Origin: JAENVU01 sp031422675
GTDB taxonomy: Bacteria; Actinomycetota; Acidimicrobiia; IMCC26256; JAENVU01
Reading direction: 5' to 3'
Length of the DNA stretch: 19,293 nt
Assembly: GCA_031422675.1 (NCBI GenBank)
Contig: JANPMG010000154.1
Span: 1 to 19,293 of the forward strand
Shown in pieces: positions 6,570 through 12,744 of this stretch; within the stretch, counting starts at the first letter, position 1, and every line of letters begins with the position of its first letter. The position numbers were made by a program, and so were the translations under genes. The notes beneath the pieces are model-generated. The model was not told where the DNA came from and made no database searches. It worked only from the letters and a program-made list of their open reading frames with translations.

Positions 6570-7112
6570 TCAGCGGGTGGATTGGTGCATGACGAGGCGG
6601 CGGGCTTTGAAGCCGGCGGACTCGAAGAAGTTCTTGGCTTGACGGTCTCCGGGCAAGGCGGTGGCGTCGATGCCCAGGGTGACACCGGAATCGGTGCACC
6701 AGGCGACGAGGGCGCCGAGGAGGGTCTCGCCGAGGCCGACGGCCCGGGCGGGCTCGGCGACGTAGAGCTCGTCGATGACGCCCAGGAGCCCCGGGACGCC
6801 CGCCGTCGGTACGGGCTCGGTGTGGGCGAGTCCGTAGGCCAGCACGTGGCCGTCGAGGGTGCCGACGATCGTCGCGACGTCGGCGGCGGCGAGTCGGGCC
6901 TCCACGAGCTCGGCGGTCATGGGCGCGAGCGCGTCGTGGGCGATCCAGAGGGGTCCGCCCCGCTCGGTGGCCATCTGGGCGCGCAGGTCGGCGGCGAGGC
7001 GCACGATCGGGTCGATGTCGGCGGCCGTGGCGAGACGGGCCGACTCGTCGGGCGCGGGGGAATCCGGGCCGGCGCTCGGGGCGGCGTTCGTTCCGGACGC
7101 GTCCGGGTTCAT
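6570..7112 (-). CDS. GNAT-family N-acetyltransferase
   Basis: A 180-residue acetyl-CoA-dependent acyltransferase of the GNAT fold. After an unstructured leader of about 25 residues comes ARLATAADIDPIVRLAADLR (beta1-alpha1), then VATIVGTLDGHVLAYGLAHT, VIDELYVAEPARAVGLGETLL (beta4 and the acetyl-CoA loop), and the C-terminal GDRQAKNFFESAGFKARRLV, the usual beta5-alpha4 end. The pyrophosphate loop reads ARAVGLGE, where the family pattern is Q/RxxGxG/A, so the first Arg is shifted by one or two residues. Substrate is unknown. ATG at 7112 lies 7 bases after the stop of the upstream gene, making it the last gene of the DUF4193-lnt-hypothetical-GNAT run. Confidence 0.85.
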   Translation of the reverse strand: MNPDASGTNAAPSAGPDSPAPDESARLATAADIDPIVRLAADLRAQMATERGGPLWIAHDALAPMTAELVEARLAAADVATIVGTLDGHVLAYGLAHTEPVPTAGVPGLLGVIDELYVAEPARAVGLGETLLGALVAWCTDSGVTLGIDATALPGDRQAKNFFESAGFKARRLVMHQSTR

Positions 7113-7119
7113 CGGCGCG

Positions 7120-7935
7120 TCACGCGCTGAGTTGCGCGATTTTGCCGAGAATCGTCGTGCGGGCGCGGTGCGCGGCTTCGTAGGCCTGGACCGCCAGCAG
7201 GTCGGGGCGGGCGAGCCCCACGAGCCGGTCGATCACTTGCGGGGCCGAGAGCAGGTCGTAGTCGGGGATGGCGAGGGCAGCCTCGGCCGGAGCCGGGCCC
7301 GGGGCGAGCGGCGACTTGCCGGCCGACTCCCCCGGGGACGCGCTCGACGAGAACGGCGCGGGCTCAGAAGCTGACGCCTCCGCACGAGACCCGTTCGACG
7401 CCCCGGACTTCGCGACAGATTTCGCGACGGTCTTCGGTGCGGTCTTCGATGCGGACTTCAGTGCGGACTTCAGTGCGGTGGGCTTTGACGTTGCGGGCTT
7501 CGACGGCTTCGAACTCGGACTGGTCGATCGCAGTGGCGCGTGCTGCGCCGCGGACGCGGACGGGTTCGCCGGTGGGTTCGCCGGTCGGATCGGGGTCGCC
7601 GGGCTCGTGGGGTTCACCGGCGGCGCAGGTGTGGTGGCGGCAGACGCAACCGCCGCGATGGTGTCCTCGGCGCGCTTGCGGACGGTCCCGGCGGCGGCTT
7701 CGGCCTGACGGCGTACTTCGGGTCCGCCGTACTTCACGGCCATCTGGCCGATGGTCTTGTATTGGCCGGCCTGGGTCTCCGCGGTCTTGCGCCGCTGGGT
7801 GACTTCGGTCTCGCCGCGCGCCACGAACATCTTGAGAAAGGTCGGCACCGTGTCCTTGGCGAACATGGCGAGCCCGATCGGCGCGTAGACGAGCAGCTCG
7901 ACGGCTCGTTCGAGATGGTTGTCTTTCTCGCTCAT
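7120..7935 (-). CDS. Hypothetical protein with Ala/Lys/Ser/Pro-rich linker
   Basis: A 271-residue protein I cannot name. Residues 1-90 look folded and helical (HLERAVELLVYAPIGLAMFA, then VTQRRKTAETQAGQYKTIGQ and KYGGPEVRRQAEAAAGTVRK). Residues 95-210 are low-complexity, first Pro/Ala/Asn-rich, then histone-H1-like with repeated (K/S)(S/T)A-type blocks such as KSALKSASKTAPKTVAKSVA. Residues 220-271 form a second compact domain, IPDYDLLSAPQVIDRLVGLA followed by LLAVQAYEAAHRARTTILGK, which resembles a short helical motif seen at the end of other actinobacterial proteins. A 12-base tandem repeat (GCGGACTTCAGT, 7451-7474) encodes part of the linker. Its ATG overlaps the lnt stop as ATGA (7932-7935), so it is translationally coupled to lnt. 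The N-terminal hydrophobic stretch could be membrane-associated. Nucleic-acid binding by the basic linker is only a guess. Confidence 0.8.
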   Translation of the reverse strand: MSEKDNHLERAVELLVYAPIGLAMFAKDTVPTFLKMFVARGETEVTQRRKTAETQAGQYKTIGQMAVKYGGPEVRRQAEAAAGTVRKRAEDTIAAVASAATTPAPPVNPTSPATPIRPANPPANPSASAAQHAPLRSTSPSSKPSKPATSKPTALKSALKSASKTAPKTVAKSVAKSGASNGSRAEASASEPAPFSSSASPGESAGKSPLAPGPAPAEAALAIPDYDLLSAPQVIDRLVGLARPDLLAVQAYEAAHRARTTILGKIAQLSA

Positions 7936-9497
7936 GCTGGGCTCCCGGAACTGGATTCGGCCGGGAGCTTAGGGCGACGGAGAAGCGCGACCGCGAGCGC
8001 AGCCACCATGGCCGCCCCGCTCCCCCACTCGGTCCAATCACCGAATCTCACGTAGGGCGTCTGCCCGGTGGTGGGGGTCACCAAACCGGCGACGACGGTG
8101 TTCCGGAACAGCTCGGTGGTGCGGTGCACCACCCCGTCGGCGTCGATCACCGCAGTGATCCCCGAGATCGACGCGTGCAGGACCGGTCGCCCGATCGCGG
8201 CTGCGCTCATCTGCGTCAGGGCCACGTGCTGGGCGGCGTTCGCCGACCGGCGGTAGGAGCGGTTGTTGGTGGTGACCACGATGGCCTCGGCGCCGGCGGC
8301 CACGTTCTCGCGCATGAGCGGCCCGAACGCACTCTCGAAGCAGATCACGCTCCCGATCCGGTGGCCGGCGACGGTGTCGATCACGACCCGACGGCCAGGG
8401 GTGAAGTCGCTGGGAATCTGTTGCAGCGCGCTGATGAAACGCAACGAGTCTCGCCACGGCACGTATTCACCGAACGGGACGAGGTGGCGCTTCGCGTACG
8501 TGTCCACCAACCGTCCGGTCGGCGAGTACAGCCGGTTGGCGTTGAACGCCCGGCCCGGTTCGGTCACCTCGTCGATGACGTTCGCGAGGACAGCAGATCG
8601 ATGGCGGCGGGCGATTCGAACGATCTCGGCGCGCAACGGTGGGTCCAACTCCGGATCCGTGGCCAGCGACGATTCCGGAAAGACGATCAGGTCGTAGCGG
8701 CCACGCAGCTGCGCTGCCAACGCGAGATGGGAACGGGTCAGGTAGTTCGAATCGAGTTCGGCCCGAGTGAGGTACCGGTTCTTGTCGTTGCCTTGCAACA
8801 ACGCGAATCGCAGCGATCCACGCGGGCGCGGTTCGAACCGGGTCACGGTCGCCGCGGTGGTGAGCACGACGACTCCGACTGCGCCGACGAACGCGAGACC
8901 GATCCGGCGGGTTCGTAGTCCCCCGGCGCGCCCGGCGCGCCCGGCGCGCCCGGCGTGCCCGGCGCGCGCCAGGTCGGCGATCAATCCGTTGATGGCGATG
9001 ACGACGAAGCTCGCCAGCGGGACCCCGCCCCAACTCGCGAGTGCTCGGCCCGCACCGAAGTCGTGGAGCGCCACACCGAGTTGCCCCCAGGCGAGACCGC
9101 CGAGCGGCCACCGCGTGCGTGCCGCTTCGAAGACGACCCAGACCGCGGCGGTGAGGAAGGGCGACCGCAGCCCGCGGCGACCGGCGAGCCCCACCACTCC
9201 CCCGGCGGCGGCCCAGAACGCGGCTTGCAGCGCGACGAGCGGAATGATCGCGATCGTGCCGAAGTACCAGGTCCACGCCAGATGGACGGAGAAGAAACCG
9301 ATGCCGGCGACGAAGCCGAGCCACGCGGCCCGCCGGGGCGACGCGTCGTGCCAAAGCCACAGCAGGGGCGCAAGGGCGACGAGCGCCACCGGGCCGAGAT
9401 CGACGGTGGGAAACGCCAGCGAAAGGAACAGACCGGATCCGAGCGCAACGGCGCTGCTACCGCGACGACGGGCGCCGGTTCGCGGCGCCGCGCTCAC
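7932..9497 (-). CDS. lnt: Apolipoprotein N-acyltransferase
   Basis: A 521-residue integral membrane enzyme that N-acylates the lipid-modified cysteine of lipoproteins. The N-terminal 220 residues contain several membrane segments (GSGLFLSLAFPTVDLGPVAL, AWLGFVAGIGFFSVHLAWTW, LVALQAAFWAAAGGVVGLAG and others). The nitrilase-like domain follows, with the full catalytic triad visible: Glu275 in VFPESS, Lys336 in YAKRHLVPFGEYVP and Cys386 in VICFESAFG. One more hydrophobic segment (about 491-506) ends the protein. GTG at 9497 is preferred because it overlaps the DUF4193 stop as GTGA; the longer frame would read through that gene. Residues of about 178-192 are an Ala/Gly/Arg repeat coded by a 9-base tandem repeat. 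Its product depends on Lgt and LspA, which are not in the window. Confidence 0.95.
   Translation of the reverse strand: MSAAPRTGARRRGSSAVALGSGLFLSLAFPTVDLGPVALVALAPLLWLWHDASPRRAAWLGFVAGIGFFSVHLAWTWYFGTIAIIPLVALQAAFWAAAGGVVGLAGRRGLRSPFLTAAVWVVFEAARTRWPLGGLAWGQLGVALHDFGAGRALASWGGVPLASFVVIAINGLIADLARAGHAGRAGRAGRAGGLRTRRIGLAFVGAVGVVVLTTAATVTRFEPRPRGSLRFALLQGNDKNRYLTRAELDSNYLTRSHLALAAQLRGRYDLIVFPESSLATDPELDPPLRAEIVRIARRHRSAVLANVIDEVTEPGRAFNANRLYSPTGRLVDTYAKRHLVPFGEYVPWRDSLRFISALQQIPSDFTPGRRVVIDTVAGHRIGSVICFESAFGPLMRENVAAGAEAIVVTTNNRSYRRSANAAQHVALTQMSAAAIGRPVLHASISGITAVIDADGVVHRTTELFRNTVVAGLVTPTTGQTPYVRFGDWTEWGSGAAMVAALAVALLRRPKLPAESSSGSPA
8923..8967. repeat. 9-base tandem repeat, five copies, inside lnt
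   Basis: The unit CCGGCGCGC is repeated at 8923, 8932, 8941, 8950 (one T substitution) and 8959. Being in multiples of three, it inserts Ala-Gly-Arg triplets in a loop between the last N-terminal membrane segments and the nitrilase domain, so gain or loss of a unit would keep the frame. Confidence 0.95.
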
Positions 9498-9964
9498 TCG
9501 CAGTCCCGGCAGAGGTCCTTCTCTCCCTTGGCCAACTGGCTCAAAGGCTTGACGAGGAAGCAGGAACGACACAGGAATTCGTCATCACGCCGGGGGACGA
9601 TCTTCCCGGTTCCCTCGGCGGGGTTGTCCGGCTCGTCGTCGTCCTCGAGGTCGGCTTCTTCTTCGTCGATCCGCTCCGCCGCGGTCCGCTCGGCGAGGAG
9701 CACGTCGAGCGGCTCCTCGACGTCGTCGGGGTGGAGCTCCTCTTCGAGGTCGAGGTTCTCGTCGTCGTCGTCGTCGTCCGAGTCGTCACCGGCCGCCTTG
9801 GCGACGTCGGTGACAGCACCGACCACCGGCTCGGTGATGATCGCGTCGATGTCGACGTCCACATCCGGATCGAGCGCGTCGACATCGTCGAGCACGAGAT
9901 CGGGGTCGTCCGCCTCGTCCTCGATGTCGAGGTCTTCGTCGTCGGCATTTTGATCGTCCGCCAT
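9494..9964 (-). CDS. DUF4193-family protein with acidic N-terminus and zinc-ribbon end
   Basis: A 156-residue protein. The C-terminal third matches DUF4193, a small actinobacterial family exemplified by M. tuberculosis Rv2699c: LDVLLAERTAAERIDEEEAD, then KIVPRRDDEFLCRSCFLVKP and LCRDCE at the very end. CRSC and CRDC form a likely four-cysteine zinc site. The N-terminal 95 residues are extremely acidic (runs such as DDSDDDDDDENLDLEEELHP), longer than in the mycobacterial protein, which is about 100 residues in total. Molecular function is unknown. ATG at 9964 starts the acidic MADDQNADDEDL; an upstream frame reaching 10195 crosses a terminator-like structure and is rejected. The stop overlaps the lnt start as GTGA, so it heads the lnt transcription unit. 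Confidence 0.87.
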   Translation of the reverse strand: MADDQNADDEDLDIEDEADDPDLVLDDVDALDPDVDVDIDAIITEPVVGAVTDVAKAAGDDSDDDDDDENLDLEEELHPDDVEEPLDVLLAERTAAERIDEEEADLEDDDEPDNPAEGTGKIVPRRDDEFLCRSCFLVKPLSQLAKGEKDLCRDCE

Positions 9965-10006
9965 CTGCGCTCTCTCGAAAGGTGGTTCCGGCCCGTGAGG
10001 GCGCGC

Positions 10007-10012
10007 ACTATA
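10007..10012 (-). promoter_or_regulatory. Possible -10 element for DUF4193-lnt unit
   Basis: TATAGT on the - strand at 10012-10007 resembles a -10 hexamer in otherwise very GC-rich DNA, about 43 bases before the DUF4193 ATG. No -35-like sequence is visible at the expected distance, and it is not an extended -10. GAGAGAG just before the ATG could act as the ribosome site. Confidence 0.35.
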
Positions 10013-10049
10013 TCGCCGGCCCGCGCGCCCGATGCGGCATTCAGCGCAG

Positions 10050-10154
10050 AAAAAAGCGGCGAAGTCCAGGAGGCCGTTGGGGCCACTGTCGCTCGGGCCG
10101 ACCAGTGTCGGCCCGAGGTCACAGAGTTCTCTACTAAGACTCCTGGACTCCGCC
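10050..10154 (-). terminator. Long-armed stem-loop with T6: terminator or small structured RNA
   Basis: On the - strand the arm at 10154-10140 (GGCGGAGTCCAGGAG) pairs over all 15 positions with the arm at 10072-10058 (CTCCTGGACTTCGCC), using one G-U. It is followed two bases later by six T's (10055-10050). On the + strand the same position would be an A-C mismatch, which favours the - strand as the functional one. Enclosed is a perfect 11-bp hairpin with a 4-base loop (10117-10092). The 67-base interior is unusual for a simple terminator, so a small RNA ending here is possible. It lies about 200 bases after the ThyX-like stop. Confidence 0.65.
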
Positions 10155-10171
10155 AGTCGACACTGCGCCCC

Positions 10172-10189
10172 CTTCCCGCGAACGGGAAG
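10172..10189. repeat. 7-bp perfect hairpin upstream of the terminator-like element
   Basis: CTTCCCG (10172-10178) and CGGGAAG (10183-10189) are exact reverse complements around a 4-base loop, which reads TTCG on the - strand. It would be the next hairpin 5' of the long stem-loop in a - strand transcript and may be part of the same RNA. Confidence 0.6.
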
Positions 10190-10274
10190 AACCACGACCG
10201 GCGAGCGTCGAACGGAGTGGAGTCAGTCAGACGGCGGGGGGTCGTGTCAAGGCGAAGCAGCCCACCGAGCGAGC

Positions 10275-10327
10275 CCGTGACCTGCGCAGCGACGCGTCGA
10301 TCCTGGTCACGGTGACGGGATTTTTTT
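10275..10327 (+). terminator. Dyad followed by T7 on the + strand
   Basis: CCGTGACC (10275-10282) and GGTCACGG (10305-10312) are perfect reverse complements, followed after 8 bases by seven T's (10321-10327), a rare run in this GC-rich DNA. It resembles an intrinsic terminator on the + strand, although the stem is 8 bases away from the T's and no + strand gene precedes it. It may mark the end of an unannotated + strand RNA or be coincidental. Confidence 0.35.
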
Positions 10328-10357
10328 CGCGGCGTCCGGTCGGCTGCGCGCGGAGCG

Positions 10358-11959
10358 TCACGAAAGCGTTGCTCGACGGGCCGCGGCAGCACGCTCCGAG
10401 GCCAACCGTTCGAGTTCGTAGACCTCGTGGTCCGCGTAGCTCATCGCCGCGGCGAGGGCGCGATGCCCGGCCTGCTCGCCGATGAGGCGATGCATTTCCT
10501 GCGCGACCACCCGGTACGCCGGGTGACCCTGAGGCGTGGTGCGGAGCTCGATGAGATGCATGGCCTCACGCGCGTTCATCTGCATCACGTACCGCAGCCG
10601 GTAGGCGAGCGACACCGCGTACGACGCCTGTTCGGGGAAGCGGAAGGCCATGGCGCCGTAGAGCGCGGCGGAGATGTCCATCGCCTGGATGAACGCCGCC
10701 TCCTCCCCCGCTTCGGTGACCGGTTCGGGCACGTCGTAGCCGTGGGCCGGCGAGAGCTGCTGCCACTCGATCGTGAGCATCCGATGGCGCTGGAGGTCCC
10801 GGAACGCCCCGTAGTCGGCGAGCACGTCGAAGCGGTAGCCGGTGCGTTCGAAGGCCCGGCCCGGCTTGTGGCGACGATTCGAACGCTCCCCCACGTACGC
10901 GCGCAGGATGGACACGCGCTCGTCTGCGCCGAGCGTGCGCACTCGTTCGAGGATCTGGGGCTCGGACAGATTCGTGTGCGGGTAGGCGATTGCGGCGAGA
11001 ACCTTGTCCTCCCCGTCGGGGTCGAAATCGGTGAGTGCCACCATGGCCGCCGGTTCGGGGTTCATCCGGCCGAAGATCCGGTGGACGACATCCTCGGTGT
11101 GCGAGGCGGTGTCGGCGAAATACTGACTCCACACGCCACCGCGCTCGGGCCGGTCGACGCGGGTCAGGAACGACGGCACGACCTTTCGTAGCTCGGTCAG
11201 CATGAGGTCGGCGTAGTTGCGCGCCTCGGGGAGTGGGTGGGCGCGCATCCGGAGCAGCAGTGCTTCGTAGCCCTGGCCGGTGCCGTAGATGCCGACGTTC
11301 GAGAGGGTGGCGGCGGGCAGGATGCCGCGCAGCGCGTCGCAGGCTTTGGCCTTGATCGTCTGCTTGTAGACGAAGTCCGAATCCGCCGGCTCCTTCGGAT
11401 ACCGATGCCGCGCCCAGTCCAACAACTTCGGCAGCAGGCTCGAGTAGATCGAGAACAACTGGTCGACCTGCTCCACGTACCGTGCGCCGAGCTTGGACTC
11501 CAAGACCGCCGGCGGCCGGTGGTAGCGGTAACGCCCGCCGAGCCGGCTGTCGTATTCGATGTAGCGCGTCGACTGTTCGAGGTAGGCCATGAGCCGACCC
11601 CACTCGAGCACTTTGGTGAGCAGGTTCGATGCCTGCTCACACGCGACGTGTACGCCACCGAGTTGCGCGACCGAATCGTCGCCGTACTCGAGGAACACCC
11701 GGTCATAGAGCTGCTCGGCGCGCTTCAAACCGATGCTCGCGTCGACGGTGAGGTCGCCGCTGATGTCGAGATCGCCGACGAACTCGTCGAGGAACAAGCG
11801 GCGCAGACTCTTGTCCGAGCGCGAGTACCGCGCGAAGAGCGCGCCCTTCACCACCTCGGGCAGGTTGACCAGGGCGAAGACGGGGCCGTCGAGGTTCGTG
11901 AAGTACGGCCGCAGGACGGCCTGCTCTTCGTCGTCGAAATGCTCCGCCACGTACTGCAT
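10358..11959 (-). CDS. Tandem two-domain ThyX-like (FAD-dependent thymidylate synthase family) protein
   Basis: A 533-residue protein made of two ThyX-like halves. Domain 1 (about 25-265) has EQSTRYIEYD at 128-137, matching the second half of the ThyX signature, but WGR at 120-122 stands where RHR is expected. It then has ACDALRGILPAATLSNVGIY. Domain 2 (about 290-515) keeps QRHR at 390-393 but not the following Ser/Asn/Ser pattern, and carries the very ThyX-like MNAREAMHLIELRTTPQGHP near 461-480. Canonical ThyX is 220-260 residues and forms a tetramer that methylates dUMP using methylene-THF, FAD and NADPH. Here the signature RHRxxSxxxxS is split between halves. ATG at 11959 gives a start at MQYVAEHFDDEEQAV; the frame is open further upstream into the preceding gene. 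It is probably the last gene of the long tat-helY run. Catalytic activity is uncertain. Confidence 0.85.
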   Translation of the reverse strand: MQYVAEHFDDEEQAVLRPYFTNLDGPVFALVNLPEVVKGALFARYSRSDKSLRRLFLDEFVGDLDISGDLTVDASIGLKRAEQLYDRVFLEYGDDSVAQLGGVHVACEQASNLLTKVLEWGRLMAYLEQSTRYIEYDSRLGGRYRYHRPPAVLESKLGARYVEQVDQLFSIYSSLLPKLLDWARHRYPKEPADSDFVYKQTIKAKACDALRGILPAATLSNVGIYGTGQGYEALLLRMRAHPLPEARNYADLMLTELRKVVPSFLTRVDRPERGGVWSQYFADTASHTEDVVHRIFGRMNPEPAAMVALTDFDPDGEDKVLAAIAYPHTNLSEPQILERVRTLGADERVSILRAYVGERSNRRHKPGRAFERTGYRFDVLADYGAFRDLQRHRMLTIEWQQLSPAHGYDVPEPVTEAGEEAAFIQAMDISAALYGAMAFRFPEQASYAVSLAYRLRYVMQMNAREAMHLIELRTTPQGHPAYRVVAQEMHRLIGEQAGHRALAAAMSYADHEVYELERLASERAAAARRATLS

Positions 11960-12042
11960 CGGACCGGTGAGGCTACCGGCGGCGCTCCCGCGCGCCAGGG
12001 ATTCCCGACCGGCTCCTGAGGGCGCCGAAGGCTCGGCTCGCC

Positions 12043-12744
12043 TCAGATCAGGAGCCGAATCGCGCCCGGAACCACCCGAAGCCGACACGCATGCCGGACC
12101 CGCAGCGTCCGCCGGTCGAGGGTGGCCGGCCACGGGCGGCGCAGCTCCGAGATCTCGATCGCGCGCCCGGTCGTGACGATGATCCGGGGGTGCGGGAGGT
12201 GGGTGCCGTTGGGCAGGCGTCGGCGCATGGGGCCACGTTCGCTCGGGCGGAGGGCGTACACCTGGACCTCGAGTCGGCCGTCGCCGGGATGCCCGCGTGG
12301 GACCACGTCGGCGCCGTCGATGAACTGGCCGTTGGCCACGACGACGGTGGTGGCCGCTCCGGAGAACAGCTCCCGACCATCGACGCGCACCGAGATCCGA
12401 CGGCGGCGATGGAACGGCCGAAGGCGGGTGGGCAGGACACCGAAGACCGCGTTGTTCACCGCGGTGGCGAGATCGGTGGCGAGATCGGTGGCGATGACGT
12501 CGATCGAGAGTTCGATGCCCCGGGCCGGGCCCGGTTCGACTCCATCAACCGACTCCGCGAGCCCGATCGATCGCGCGAGTTCGGAGTGCACCGGATGGAA
12601 TCGCACGAGCGGTGCGGCGACACCGTCCGCACTCGGGCGCGAATCGGGTGAGACGGTGGCGGCCAGCGCGGCGTCGTCGCCCCGACATTCGAAGTCCGCG
12701 GTTGCGTCGGTCGGCACCCCCCACGGCTCGCCCGGCTTGATCAC
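12043..12744 (-). CDS. Diacylglycerol/lipid-kinase-like protein lacking the catalytic half
   Basis: A 233-residue protein matching only the C-terminal (YegS/DgkB-type beta-sandwich) part of lipid kinases: TTVVVANGQFIDGADVVPRG at about 132-151, then PGDGRLEVQVYALRPSERGP and HPRIIVTTGRAIEISE. A residual SELARSIGL (54-62) sits where kinases have GTGNDLARxLG, preceded by only about 50 residues. The GGDGT nucleotide-binding loop and the rest of the ATP domain are absent. It is therefore unlikely to be an active kinase, though a lipid-binding role is conceivable. GTG at 12744 overlaps the helY stop as GTGA, which fixes the start. A 12-base tandem repeat (12463-12486) codes IATDLATDLATA. Sequence context shows an intact open frame, so it is not an obvious pseudogene. 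Confidence 0.72.
   Translation of the reverse strand: MIKPGEPWGVPTDATADFECRGDDAALAATVSPDSRPSADGVAAPLVRFHPVHSELARSIGLAESVDGVEPGPARGIELSIDVIATDLATDLATAVNNAVFGVLPTRLRPFHRRRRISVRVDGRELFSGAATTVVVANGQFIDGADVVPRGHPGDGRLEVQVYALRPSERGPMRRRLPNGTHLPHPRIIVTTGRAIEISELRRPWPATLDRRTLRVRHACRLRVVPGAIRLLI

Larger units (their letters stand above)
9965..10357. other. Structured intergenic region
   Basis: This 393-base gap lies between the ThyX-like gene and the DUF4193 gene, both on the - strand. No convincing coding frame is present. It holds a -10-like TATAGT, a long-armed stem-loop followed by T6 on the - strand, a second perfect hairpin, and a dyad followed by T7 on the + strand. TTGACA occurs on the - strand at 10250-10245 but has no good -10 partner. 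Confidence 0.75.

Noticed and set aside
9760..9780. GTC/GAC trinucleotide run as a special repeat
   Set aside because: It simply encodes the poly-Asp segment of the DUF4193 protein in a GC-rich codon set.
10058..10154. tRNA, tmRNA or SRP RNA
   Set aside because: No T-loop, CCA end, tmRNA tag frame or SRP tetraloop motif could be found; only the stems are clear.
9965..10195. Upstream extension of the DUF4193 frame, including a CAEC-like stretch
   Set aside because: It crosses the stem-loop with T6 and lacks family similarity. ATG at 9964 starts a typical acidic protein.
10245..10250. TTGACA on the - strand as a small-RNA promoter
   Set aside because: No acceptable -10 hexamer lies 16-18 bases downstream, so it is only mentioned in the intergenic description.
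12043..12744. Calling the kinase-like gene a pseudogene
   Set aside because: The frame is intact, the start is coupled to helY and the C-terminal domain is well formed, so a truncated but maintained protein is more likely.
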